This document shows positions 50,355 to 59,581 of a stretch of 64,000 nucleotides of DNA, piece by piece; position 1 is the first letter of the stretch; each line of letters begins with the position of its first letter. The translations under genes were made by a program, and so were the position numbers. Under the pieces are notes generated by a model, which made no database searches, was not told where the DNA came from, and saw nothing but the letters and a program-made list of their open reading frames with translations. The stretch comes from Bog-473 sp052140165 (GTDB lineage Bacteria > Actinomycetota > Acidimicrobiia > Acidimicrobiales > RAAP-2): NCBI GenBank assembly GCA_052140165.1, contig JBKQUM010000073.1, forward strand, positions 35,002 to 99,001, read 5' to 3'.

Positions 50355-51167
50355 TCACGCCACCCGCGGCGACGTCGGCGCTGCCGGCGCCGTCGGCCGT
50401 CCGCCGCGCCGGGCCGGCACCCAGTCGTTGACGGTGGGGAAGTACTCCTCGGTGTGGTCGATCGTGCCGGCCGCCGCGTAGTGGTACACCATCGCAGCCC
50501 GCATGCCGTCGGACTCGTTGTCGGTCGAGCGGTGCATCAAGTGGCTGTCGAAGACCAGGAGGTCACCGGGGTCCATGAGGACCGGCTCATCCGCGGCCAT
50601 GTCGTGGTCGACGATCTCGAAGTAGCCGTAGTTGGCACCGCGCCGGCGGTCCGGCACGTGCGTGTGCACCGGCTCGGTATGGGACCCGGGCAGCACGTGC
50701 AGGCAACCGTTGGCCAGGGTCGCCTCGGTGACCGCGAGCCAGACGCCGACCACGGGCCGCGCCGGCTCAAAGGGAAAGTAGAAGGAATCCTGGTGCCAGG
50801 GTTGGCCCCAGGCGCCCACGGTCTTGAAGATGAATTGGGACAAGAAGACGTCGACGTCGGGTGAGATCAGCTCCGAGACGCGGTCGACGACGTTGGCCGA
50901 GTGGGCGAAATCGGCGAAGACGCCGTCCCGGTGCAGCTTGAAGATCTTGGACATGCCGTCCTCGGGGTTGGCCAACTCCATGCCGGCCTTGTTGCTCTCG
51001 GGCACGAGCTTCACGCCGAGCTTCCCGGAGACCGCCGGCTCACGCACGATCTCGGTGACCCGGTGAAGCATGGACTGGCACGTCCCGGGCTCGGCGAATC
51101 CGGCGATCCGGAAGAACCCTCGCTCGTTCCATGACGCCCGCTGCTCGTCGGTGAGGGCAGTGCTCAT
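50355..51167 (-). CDS. Phytanoyl-CoA dioxygenase (PhyH) family protein, first copy
   Basis: Fe(II)/2-oxoglutarate-dependent dioxygenase fold, 270 residues. Metal ligands are visible: His125 and Asp127 in PWHQDSFYF, with the distal His212 in SHLMHRSTDN. CLHVLPGSHTEPVHTH near 155-170 is the family's typical strand. It would hydroxylate a lipid, amino acid or secondary-metabolite substrate. ATG 51167 overlaps the stop of the second dioxygenase (ATGA). The two dioxygenases are only distantly alike, so two different oxidation steps are likely rather than a simple duplication. Confidence 0.86.
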   Translation of the reverse strand: MSTALTDEQRASWNERGFFRIAGFAEPGTCQSMLHRVTEIVREPAVSGKLGVKLVPESNKAGMELANPEDGMSKIFKLHRDGVFADFAHSANVVDRVSELISPDVDVFLSQFIFKTVGAWGQPWHQDSFYFPFEPARPVVGVWLAVTEATLANGCLHVLPGSHTEPVHTHVPDRRRGANYGYFEIVDHDMAADEPVLMDPGDLLVFDSHLMHRSTDNESDGMRAAMVYHYAAAGTIDHTEEYFPTVNDWVPARRGGRPTAPAAPTSPRVA

Positions 51168-51982
51168 CGGATCGGCGCCGCCGGCGCGTCGGGAGGGAGT
51201 CCGCCGGGGCGGGGCCATGCAATCGGAGTCACGTCGCTGGCGATCTGGGCGCCGATGGCGATGCCGGCCCGCTCGACCGAGGGATGCGGATACCGACCCT
51301 CGCCGCGCGTCGAACCGTCGGCGAAGTAGATGGCTGTATGCACCCGGCGGACCGTACCCGTGGTGTTCGGCCCGGCCAAGTGGAACGTCAGCCCGTGGTG
51401 GTAGGCGACCGCGCCCGCCGGTACCTCGACCCACACCGGCTCCAAGCCCTCGAGCTCGTGGCGCGCCAGCGGGTCGTCCCCGGTCCCGGTGAAGATGTCC
51501 ACGAACTCGCGGAGCCCGAGGCGGTGGCTCCCGGGCAGGTAGCCCATCGCACCGTTGGCCAGCCTCGAGCCGTCGAGGGGGATCCACGCCGTGACCGTGT
51601 CCGGCTCGACGATGGGCCAGTAGGGCTGGTCCTGGTGCGGGTCGGTCTCGCGCCCACCCGCCTCCTTGTAGAGCGCCTGGTCGTGCCAGATCCGGACGGC
51701 GCCAACCCCGAGCAGGCAGGCGGCCGTCTCGGCGATGCGCGGATGGAAGGTCAATGGCCGCACCCCGGGGCAGTCCTCCCAGAGGTTCTGGCACTGCGTG
51801 AAGCTCTGCTCGTAACGGGACTTTTCGGCCAGCGTCCGCGTGTCGTGCCGGCTGCGCCGGGCCACCGCCTCGTCCACCGCCGCTCGGAACTGCGCCAGCT
51901 CGCCGGTCGTGAGCAGGTCCGGGACGACCACGAAGCCGTCGCGCCGGAAGTCCTCGACCAGCTCCGTCGCGACCGTCGTCAC
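51164..51982 (-). CDS. Phytanoyl-CoA dioxygenase (PhyH) family protein, second copy
   Basis: Second Fe(II)/2-oxoglutarate dioxygenase of 272 residues with His116 and Asp118 in PHQDQPYWP and the distal His201 in LTFHLAGPN. GAMGYLPGSHRLG near 144-156 and the ARHELEGLEPVWVEVPAGAVAYHHG segment are typical. The metal triad is complete, so an active enzyme is likely. The start is GTG 51982, which shares GTGA with the PIG-L gene stop; its own stop shares ATGA with the first copy. Operon order PIG-L, PhyH, PhyH, LLM. Confidence 0.86.
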   Translation of the reverse strand: MTTVATELVEDFRRDGFVVVPDLLTTGELAQFRAAVDEAVARRSRHDTRTLAEKSRYEQSFTQCQNLWEDCPGVRPLTFHPRIAETAACLLGVGAVRIWHDQALYKEAGGRETDPHQDQPYWPIVEPDTVTAWIPLDGSRLANGAMGYLPGSHRLGLREFVDIFTGTGDDPLARHELEGLEPVWVEVPAGAVAYHHGLTFHLAGPNTTGTVRRVHTAIYFADGSTRGEGRYPHPSVERAGIAIGAQIASDVTPIAWPRPGGLPPDAPAAPIR

Positions 51983-52836
51983 GGGCCCCTCTCCCCGCGC
52001 ATCTCCGCGGTGTAGCCCACCAATTCATGGACGCTCGGCGAGTCGAGCCACGGGGTGAGGTCGCGGTCGAAGCCGGAGGCGGGGAACGGGCCCTGGTCGA
52101 GCGTGTGGGCCCGGGACGCCATGAAGCGCCCGTCCATGAGGCGCACCTCCGTGAGGACCTCGGCGTAGGGGAGCGTGCTGGCGGCGGGGGAACCGAATCC
52201 GAACACACGCTCGGAGCCGAGCACGGCGTTGGCCGCGGCTCGGCCGAACAGGAGGCGCTGGTAGTCGTTGCGCTCGAGCTCTCCGGCATACGCATCGAGG
52301 ACGTTCGCCGCCCGGTCGAGGAGGTTCCCGTCGAAGGCGTGGAAGACGTTGGGCGCGGGCAGATCACCCCACACGCCCCACATCCACCAGCGCACCGTCG
52401 GGGAGAGGGCGGCCATGGCACGCTGCACGCCCCGCCCGACGGCCTCGTGGCCGTGGTGCACATCGTGTGGCGACGGGGAGACGACGATGGACGCGTCGTG
52501 CTGTTTCACGATCGCCGGGAGCTCCGTGGCGACGCGGCGGACCGCCAGCGGAAGGTCTCCGTCGAGGTCGATGTTCAGCGGGGGGTCGAGGAAGACCGGC
52601 ACGAATCCAGCCCGGCGCGCGGCCTCCTCCGCCTCGGCGCGCCGGCGGTGCCACTGGTCCTCGAAGCCGAGGCTGGCGATCACGCTGACCACGGTCCAGC
52701 CCCGGTCGAGCAGGTGGAGGAGGGCGCCGGGGCAGCCGACGGCCTCGTCATCGGGGTGGGGTGCGACGTGGAGGACCGTGGGAGCCACCAGGGCGCAGGT
52801 TACGCGCGGTCCCGGGTTCGCAGGCCACGACCTCAT
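51979..52836 (-). CDS. PIG-L/LmbE family deacetylase
   Basis: Zinc-dependent N-deacetylase of the PIG-L family, 285 residues from ATG 52836 (GTG 52803 gives 274 and may be better). The metal site VAPHPDDEAVG puts His27, Asp29 and Asp30 in place, and SPSPHDVHHGHEAVGRG near 121-137 supplies the third ligand and catalytic His. Relatives deacetylate N-acetylglucosamine groups (mycothiol MshB, teicoplanin, glycolipids). It heads the minus-strand operon and is divergent from the PadR gene, with a 43-base gap holding paired direct repeats. With two dioxygenases and an LLM it could tailor a glycosylated metabolite; inference. Confidence 0.84.
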   Translation of the reverse strand: MRSWPANPGPRVTCALVAPTVLHVAPHPDDEAVGCPGALLHLLDRGWTVVSVIASLGFEDQWHRRRAEAEEAARRAGFVPVFLDPPLNIDLDGDLPLAVRRVATELPAIVKQHDASIVVSPSPHDVHHGHEAVGRGVQRAMAALSPTVRWWMWGVWGDLPAPNVFHAFDGNLLDRAANVLDAYAGELERNDYQRLLFGRAAANAVLGSERVFGFGSPAASTLPYAEVLTEVRLMDGRFMASRAHTLDQGPFPASGFDRDLTPWLDSPSVHELVGYTAEMRGERGP

Positions 52837-52842
52837 ACGGCT

Positions 52843-52876
52843 CAGATCACTCTTTACAGATTACTCTGAATAGAAT
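52843..52876 (+). promoter_or_regulatory. Direct repeats and TAGAAT box before the PadR gene
   Basis: CAGATCACTCT (52843-52853) and CAGATTACTCT (52857-52867) differ by one base and are spaced 14 bases apart. TAGAAT (52871-52876) follows, three bases before ATG 52880, so the PadR transcript is probably leaderless or nearly so. The repeats lie between the divergent PadR and PIG-L genes. Confidence 0.55.
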
Positions 52877-52879
52877 ATT

Positions 52880-53530
52880 ATGAGCCGTGTGCCGAGATGG
52901 TCCCGGTCCAACCCCCTCGCCCTCGCCGTGCTGGTCTGCCTGTACGAGCGGCCCATGCACCCCTACGAGGTGGCGCAGACGCTGCGCCAGCGGGCCAAGC
53001 AGGAGAGCGTCCGCCTCAATTACGGGTCCCTCTACGCCGTGGTCGAGTCGCTCGAGAAAAAGGGCTTCATCAAGGCCACGGGCACCGTGCGGGAGGGCAA
53101 GCGCCCCGAGCGGACCGTCTACCAGATCACCGACGACGGCTCGCGGGAGATGGACGACTGGATGACCGAGCTCATCGGCGTCCCCGCCAAGGAGTACCCG
53201 GCCTTCATGGCCGGTCTCTCCTTCATCCCCTCGCTCGATCCCGACGATGCGCTCATGGCGCTGCGCGGCAGGGCAGAGGCGCTCAAGGTGAAGCTGGCCG
53301 GGATGAGAGGCGCCATGAAGGCGGCCCAGGCGGCAGGGCTACCCCGCCTGTTCGAGCTCGAGACCGAGTACGAGGAGCAGCAGCTGATCTCCGAGCTGAA
53401 GTTCGTCAACGGCCTGGTCGAGGAGATCTCCTCGGGCACCCTCGAGGGGCTCGACATGTGGCGGATCTTCCACACCGAGGGCTTCAACTCCGAGGAGGTG
53501 CACTTCACCTTCGACACCGAACCTGAATGA
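52880..53530 (+). CDS. PadR-family transcriptional regulator
   Basis: A 216-residue regulator with an N-terminal winged helix-turn-helix of PadR type (about 10-90: LALAVLVCLYERPMHPYEVAQTLRQR, VRLNYGSLYAVVESLEKKGF, TVYQITDDGSREMDDW) and a C-terminal dimerisation helix region to about 200. PadR proteins usually repress an adjacent multidrug exporter, and the DrrAB-like exporter genes follow directly. The stop is followed by a perfect 12-base hairpin, so readthrough into the exporter may be limited. The start ATG 52880 is just behind a TAGAAT box; GTG 52889 is an alternative. Confidence 0.9.
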   Translation: MSRVPRWSRSNPLALAVLVCLYERPMHPYEVAQTLRQRAKQESVRLNYGSLYAVVESLEKKGFIKATGTVREGKRPERTVYQITDDGSREMDDWMTELIGVPAKEYPAFMAGLSFIPSLDPDDALMALRGRAEALKVKLAGMRGAMKAAQAAGLPRLFELETEYEEQQLISELKFVNGLVEEISSGTLEGLDMWRIFHTEGFNSEEVHFTFDTEPE

Positions 53531-53532
53531 CC

Positions 53533-53562
53533 CGGGGCCGCGTGTTGTACCACGCGGCCCCG
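53533..53562 (+). terminator. Perfect 12-base hairpin after the PadR gene
   Basis: CGGGGCCGCGTG (53533-53544) pairs without mismatch with CACGCGGCCCCG (53551-53562) around loop TTGTAC, starting three bases after the stop codon. No T-run follows. An attenuating or terminating structure between regulator and exporter is the most likely role. Confidence 0.75.
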
Positions 53563-53688
53563 AGCCCATACGACCACGAGCCCGATCCACGAGGGACCTT
53601 CGCCCGAGGCAGCACTCAGGAGCGTAGGCGACCTCCGTCGGGCGGGCTCTTCACACGAGCACCACGCTCGACGGAGGGAGGCGCGCGC

Positions 53689-54686
<998 letters not shown>

Positions 54687-54690
<4 letters not shown>

Positions 54691-55532
54691 CCGTGGACAT
54701 CACACTCGATCGACCGCGCCCGGCTCGCCCCGTCGGGGTGGCCGAGAACGGGGGCGCGCCGTATCTGGTCGCCTCGTGCCAGGTGGCGGCCCGCACGCTC
54801 AAGAAATTCGTGCGCACGCCGGCCCTTATCGTCGCGGGCACGGCGCAGGGGGTGCTCTTCCTTCTCATCTTCCGCTACGTCTTCGGCGGCGCGGTCGCGC
54901 ATCTGGGCACCCTGACGTACGTCGACTTCCTTGTGCCCGGGTTCGTCGTGACCGGCGTGCTCTTCCAGGGCATGGGCGCGGCGAGCGGTGTGGCTGACGA
55001 CCTCGAGGGGGGTCTGTTCGACCGCCTGCGGAGCCTGCCCATCCGCCTGCTCTCGATCATCACGGGCCGGGTGGGCGCGGACTCGACGCTGGTCGCCTGG
55101 GGCGTGCTCGTGATGACCGCCGTCGGCTTCGCCGTCGGCTTCCGCAATGGGGGCAGCGTGCCCGACGCGCTGGCGGCACTGGGTCTGACCATCCTGTACG
55201 GCTTCGCGTTCGTGTGGATGTTCATCGCCATGGGCCTGGCGGCAGGCAGCCCGCAGGCCGCCCAGGGGCTTTCGTTCCTGGTCTTCCCGCTCAGCTTCGT
55301 CTCGTCGGCCTACGTCCCGGTGGCGACGATGCCGGGCTGGATGCAGGGCTTCGCCACCAACCAGCCGATGACGCAGATGGTGAACACGGTGCGGCTGCTG
55401 ACGGGCGGGCCGGGCGCCGAGCAGCTCCTCGGGCACAGCGTGTCGTACTACCTGGTGCGGTCGCTCCTGTGGAGCGTGGGACTCGTCGTGGTCTTCGCGC
55501 CCTTGGCCGTCTGGAAGCTCAAGAGGTCGTGA
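54687..55532 (+). CDS. DrrB-like ABC-2 permease
   Basis: Membrane protein of 281 residues with six hydrophobic segments, single ABC-2 permease of the DrrB type. TLKKFVRTPALIVAGTAQGVLFLLIFRYVFGGA in parts near 33-65, GVADDLEGGLFDRLRSLPI near 105-123 (the conserved cytoplasmic loop) and VFPLSFVSSAYVPVATMPGWMQ near 204-225. It dimerises with the DrrA-like ATPase upstream, with which it shares ATGA. It ends 15 bases before the opposing nuclease-like gene. Confidence 0.9.
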
Positions 55533-55547
55533 CGGGAATGTCCGGCC

Positions 55548-57056
55548 TCAGCGGCGGTCGAAGTCGTCGTCCACGGGCAGGCCGCCGTGCAGGACACCCT
55601 CGATGGCCCGGCGCAGCCGTTCCTGCGCATCGATCATCCAGTCGATGTAGAAAGCGTAGTCCTCGACCGACGTGACCTCGCCCTCGCTGTAGTCGGCGAT
55701 GCGGAAGGCGGCGCGGTCGGGCAGCCGCTCCCACGACAGCGGTCCGTCGTAGATCGACTCCACCAACTCCCGCTGCGACTGGATCACCTCGTACTGCGCC
55801 GCGCTCGCTTCGGGAGAGCCGAGGTCGATGAAGAATTCCGACCGCAGCCTGCCGCCGGCCGCGAAGCCGAGCCCGTAGTGCGTGCCCTTGATGGGTGAGG
55901 GGAGCGTGATGAAATTCTGCGCCGGCAGGGTCGACATCTGCGTCCAATGGCTGTGCGCCATCCGGACCCGATCGAGCCAGCGTGACCAGAACTCGCGGTA
56001 GAGCGCGCCCTTGCCCCCGCTGAGCGGACCCGCCAGCTCGGCCAGCGTCCATCCGCCGGGATCGCGCCACCACTGGGTCCCGAAGAAGTCGCGGCTGATC
56101 CCGGTCGACAGCTCCATGATGTGGCGGACCAGCCCCGCCGGCGTGTACGACGCCTTGTCGGCGTCCCACACCAACGGCGCACCGAGGGTGTTCTGCCAGT
56201 GGGCGGTCCGGCGGCCCGGATCGGCGTGGAGCCACTCTTCGAGCTGGTTCCGGACTTCGAAGCCCATGTCGTCCCGGGGGGCGATCGTGAAGAGCGTCCC
56301 GTCCGCCACGGACTCCGACGTCACGAGGCGGCGCACCGTGCTGGCGTCCTGGACGCGCCGCTTGGACTCGGCCATCTCCTTGGCCAGCTGGCGCTCGGGG
56401 CTGATGGTGAACTCCTCGACCTCGCGCAACGGGTAGAGCTGGCTGACCGAGATCATGGGAACGTTGCCACTGCCGGCCCGCCCGTAGACGTAGGACCGGA
56501 AGGCGCTGATCTGCACGAGCGAGATGTCGAGGCCCATCTCGCTCAGCCAGACCACGCTGGCCGTGACCAGGGGGGAGAAGTCGCGGGCCAGCAGGACGAT
56601 GCGGGGGCGGCGCAGCGACTCCTGGGTGAGATCGGGGGCGTGGGCCTGCAGCTCGGCGAGCGCCTCGTCCGGAGTGATGGGGGACTGCCGCCGCGACTGG
56701 AACCGCGCGTAGTGGTCTGCCAGGGACTCGGGCAGGATCCGGCTGGCCATGGCGGCGTACTTGAGCGCCGAGACGTCGGTGTCGGCCGTCCGGCCGCTCT
56801 TGAGCTCGGCGACCACCAGCCGTCCGTCGGAGCCCAGGCCGAGCACCCAGATGCGATCCCGGCCCGCGCCGGCCGCCGTCGGCACGCCGTCGAACTCGAA
56901 GGTGATGACCTTCACGGCCGGCCCCAGGATGGCCGGGTTCGACAGCACCCACTCCTGCAGGTCGGCGCGCTCCTCGAGCCCCGCCTCCTCGAGCGAGATC
57001 ATCTGAGCCGGCATCGCGACCGACCCCGCAACTGTGAACAGCATCTCCTCCGCCAT
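55548..57056 (-). CDS. PD-(D/E)XK nuclease-like protein with DUF4268-type C-terminus
   Basis: A 502-residue soluble protein. The N-terminal 110 residues look like the NucS/DUF91 nuclease fold: LQEWVLSNPAILG near 33-45, an acidic Asp67 in RDRIWVLGLG and VVAELKSG with Glu84 and Lys86, the D...ExK pattern of PD-(D/E)XK enzymes. The C-terminal about 150 residues (FYIDWMIDAQERLRRAI end; GLGFAAGGRLRSEFFIDLG in parts) resemble DUF4268, found in restriction and defence loci. No methylase or partner gene is beside it. A TATCTT box (57074-57069) lies 12 bases before ATG 57056. TTG 57068 is another start. Anti-phage or DNA-repair function is inference. Confidence 0.62.
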   Translation of the reverse strand: MAEEMLFTVAGSVAMPAQMISLEEAGLEERADLQEWVLSNPAILGPAVKVITFEFDGVPTAAGAGRDRIWVLGLGSDGRLVVAELKSGRTADTDVSALKYAAMASRILPESLADHYARFQSRRQSPITPDEALAELQAHAPDLTQESLRRPRIVLLARDFSPLVTASVVWLSEMGLDISLVQISAFRSYVYGRAGSGNVPMISVSQLYPLREVEEFTISPERQLAKEMAESKRRVQDASTVRRLVTSESVADGTLFTIAPRDDMGFEVRNQLEEWLHADPGRRTAHWQNTLGAPLVWDADKASYTPAGLVRHIMELSTGISRDFFGTQWWRDPGGWTLAELAGPLSGGKGALYREFWSRWLDRVRMAHSHWTQMSTLPAQNFITLPSPIKGTHYGLGFAAGGRLRSEFFIDLGSPEASAAQYEVIQSQRELVESIYDGPLSWERLPDRAAFRIADYSEGEVTSVEDYAFYIDWMIDAQERLRRAIEGVLHGGLPVDDDFDRR

Positions 57057-57068
57057 CTCTCGGTTCAA

Positions 57069-57074
57069 GATAGG
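57069..57074 (-). promoter_or_regulatory. TATCTT -10 box of the nuclease-like gene
   Basis: TATCTT on minus, 12 bases before ATG 57056. Bases 57075-57239, between the two minus-strand genes, show nothing else recognisable. Confidence 0.35.
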
Positions 57075-57239
57075 TCAAACGGTCGTTGAAGCGCAGGAAC
57101 CGAAAGTCACAGAAAGGCTCAACGGGACCCCAAAACTCGTGCTCAGGCCCAGGGATCGACCCGACTCGTCGTGTCCCTACCCCATTTCCGCCTCTTTACC
57201 GCGTCTCGTATTCCGAGCTGAGGACGGAGCAGATCCGCG

Positions 57240-58652
57240 TCAGATCGGGGCCGTCGGTGCCACGAGGGGCCATGGCCGCTCCCGCTCGACGATCCGGGCC
57301 AGGTCGAGCAGGAGTTGCTCAGCATGCCGCCGCCCGATGATCTGCATGGAGACGGGCAGGCCGTCGACCAGCCCCACCGGGATGGCGACCGCAGGGTGCC
57401 CGGTGGTGTTGGCGGGGATGGTCAACGCCCCGTTGTTCGCCACGGCGGCCTCGAAGCCCCGTTCGGCCACGAGGTCCACCCCGTCGACCGTGGTCGGCAG
57501 CGGTCCCCGGGCGCCGAAGGCGACGTCGGGGTTGGTCGCGCACAGCACGAAGTCCACCTGCTCGAAGATCTGCGCCATCTGCACGATGGACGCCCGCCGC
57601 AGCGCCTCGATGCTCTTGGTTGCCTCGATGTCGAAGTGATGGGTCGCGATGTTGGCCGCCAGCATGATTTCGGGCGTCAGCTCCGGTTCGCATGCGGGGT
57701 AGAGGTCACCGAGTCCCATCAGCAGACTGGCGGTCCCCGCCATCGCCCACTCCATGCCGCCCTGCGGCAGCGCGACCGGCACATCGTGCCGTTCGAGGCA
57801 TGCGTCCTCGATCAGGAGGGCGGCCGCAGCCTCGACCTTCTCGCACACGGCGTCCGCGACGACCGCCGTCCCGAGGTCGACGCACACCGCGGCCCGCTTC
57901 CCCCGGACGTCCTGCCGGTCGAGCCCGGACTCCCAGCCCTCGACCCGGGGAAGGGAGAACGGGTCGTACTCGTCGTACCCGTTGCAGACGTCGAACCACC
58001 GCGCCGCGTCGCGCACCGATCGCGCCAGGCATCCGAGGACCGCGGTCAGCGGCTCGATCTCGGTGTACGGTCCCTTCGGGATCCTCCCGAAGGTCGCCTT
58101 CAACCCGAACAGGCCCGTGAAGCCGGCCGGGATCCGTATGGAGCCGCCTCCGTCACCACCGGTGCAGATCGGGAACAACCCGCCGGCGACCGCGGCCGCC
58201 GAGCCACCTGAGGAACCGCCGGGCGTCCGCTCCAGGTCGTACGGATTCGACGTCGCGCCGTGCAGGCGGGTGTACGTGCAGTTGATGCCGCCGAACTCCG
58301 ACGCCGTGGTCTGCCCGACCAGTACGGCCCCGGCCCTCTTGAGGCGCGCCGTCATGGTCCCGTCGTAGGCGGACACCCGGTCCTTGAACACCAGGGACGC
58401 GTCGGTCAGCGGCCAGCCCTCCACCGGGTCGAGCTCCTTGACGCCCATCGGCACGCCGCCGAACGGCAGGTGCACGTCGGCCGCCGCCGCCGACCGGTGC
58501 GCCCGCTCCTCGTCCACGAAGCAGACCGCGTTCAGCTCCGAGGACGCAACGGCCGCGAGCGATCCCTCCAGTGCCTCGGTGGGGGAGATCGTCCCCGCCC
58601 GGAACGCATCGACCAGCGAGCACGCGTCAGACAGCCATGGTTCTCCCGTCAC
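57240..58652 (-). CDS. Amidase (amidase-signature family)
   Basis: Amidase-signature hydrolase of 470 residues. The Ser-cisSer-Lys triad is intact: Lys72 in GVPMGVKEL, Ser147/148 in TPGGSSGGSAAA and the nucleophile Ser171 in GDGGGSIRIPA. The substrate may be any small amide; the family also includes GatA, but no GatB/C is adjacent and length and text are of the general amidase type. Several starts compete. TTG 58670 and GTG 58661 are in frame, but GTG 58652 follows a TAGCGT box by seven bases and would be leaderless. A single-gene unit. Confidence 0.88.
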   Translation of the reverse strand: MTGEPWLSDACSLVDAFRAGTISPTEALEGSLAAVASSELNAVCFVDEERAHRSAAAADVHLPFGGVPMGVKELDPVEGWPLTDASLVFKDRVSAYDGTMTARLKRAGAVLVGQTTASEFGGINCTYTRLHGATSNPYDLERTPGGSSGGSAAAVAGGLFPICTGGDGGGSIRIPAGFTGLFGLKATFGRIPKGPYTEIEPLTAVLGCLARSVRDAARWFDVCNGYDEYDPFSLPRVEGWESGLDRQDVRGKRAAVCVDLGTAVVADAVCEKVEAAAALLIEDACLERHDVPVALPQGGMEWAMAGTASLLMGLGDLYPACEPELTPEIMLAANIATHHFDIEATKSIEALRRASIVQMAQIFEQVDFVLCATNPDVAFGARGPLPTTVDGVDLVAERGFEAAVANNGALTIPANTTGHPAVAIPVGLVDGLPVSMQIIGRRHAEQLLLDLARIVERERPWPLVAPTAPI

Positions 58653-58659
58653 GGATGGC

Positions 58660-58665
58660 ACGCTA
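58660..58665 (-). promoter_or_regulatory. TAGCGT -10 box of the amidase gene
   Basis: TAGCGT on minus (58665-58660), seven bases before GTG 58652; the spacing fits a leaderless actinomycete mRNA and supports this start over GTG 58661. Confidence 0.35.
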
Positions 58666-58726
58666 CCCAACCAGCCCGCCGGCCATTCCGGCCGTGCGGT
58701 CCGGTCCCGCCCGTGCCCCAGAGGCC

Positions 58727-59581
58727 CTACTCGGTCGTGCGCCGCCGGAAGAAATGCGCCGCCAGCGGAGCGGCCAGCGCGATGAGGGCCACGGACCAGA
58801 TCACCGAGGCCTCAATCGGATGCCGCATGGGCCAGGCATGGAGCGCCCCGGCAGGGTTCGGGTTGCCCCACAGCACGCGCGTCCCGGCGCACACGGCGCT
58901 GACCGGATTCCATTCCGCCACCGCCTGGAGCCACCCGGGCATGTGCTGGGTGGGCACCATGGCGTTGGAGACGAAGGCTAACGGGAAGAGCACGATGAAG
59001 CCGAAGGAGGCGGCCGACTCGGGGCTCTTCGCGTTCAGCCCGACGCAGGCGGCGATCCACGTCAACGCGTAGGCGAACAGGATCACGAGGGCGAAGCCGC
59101 CGAGGACCGAGATGTCGTTGGCCCCCGGTCGCCATCCGACGGCCAGACCCGTCAGCCCGACGATGAGCGCGCAGAGGAGTGAGGTCAGGAGGTCGGCCAT
59201 GGAACGCCCGACCAGCACGGCCGAACGCCACATGGGCAGCGTGCGGAAGCGGTCGATCATGCCCTCGTGCAGATCCGTGCTGAGTCCCACCGCGGTGCCC
59301 ATGACGGAGGTGACGAGGTTCAGGGCCAGGATCCCGGCCAGGAGGTAGTCCACGTAGCTCCCGCCCCCGGGGAGCGCGATGGCGCCCCCGAAGATGTAGA
59401 CGAACAGCACCGTGAAGAGCACTGGCTGGATCGTCACGTCGGAGAGCTGCATCGGCTCGCGCGCAATGTGCACCAGGTTGCGCCGCGTCATCGCCCAGAT
59501 GTCGGAAAGCGAGCCGAACACGAGCCCACCGGAGCGGGGACGATCGAGGCCGACCGACGTCGGCGTCAGCGTGGTCGTCAT
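58727..59581 (-). CDS. ABC-2 permease of a DrrAB-like exporter
   Basis: Membrane permease of 284 residues with six hydrophobic segments. IWAMTRRNLVHIAREPMQLSDVTIQPVLFTVLFVYIFGGAI in parts near 28-68, TAVGLSTDLHEGMIDRFRTLPMWRSAVLVGRS near 96-127 (conserved loop) and LFPLAFVSNAMVPTQHMPGWLQ near 207-228. It is similar to the DrrB-like gene at 54687 in plan. The start overlaps the stop of the ATPase gene (ATGA). It is the last gene of the minus operon whose first gene faces the TetR gene. Confidence 0.9.
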   Translation of the reverse strand: MTTTLTPTSVGLDRPRSGGLVFGSLSDIWAMTRRNLVHIAREPMQLSDVTIQPVLFTVLFVYIFGGAIALPGGGSYVDYLLAGILALNLVTSVMGTAVGLSTDLHEGMIDRFRTLPMWRSAVLVGRSMADLLTSLLCALIVGLTGLAVGWRPGANDISVLGGFALVILFAYALTWIAACVGLNAKSPESAASFGFIVLFPLAFVSNAMVPTQHMPGWLQAVAEWNPVSAVCAGTRVLWGNPNPAGALHAWPMRHPIEASVIWSVALIALAAPLAAHFFRRRTTE

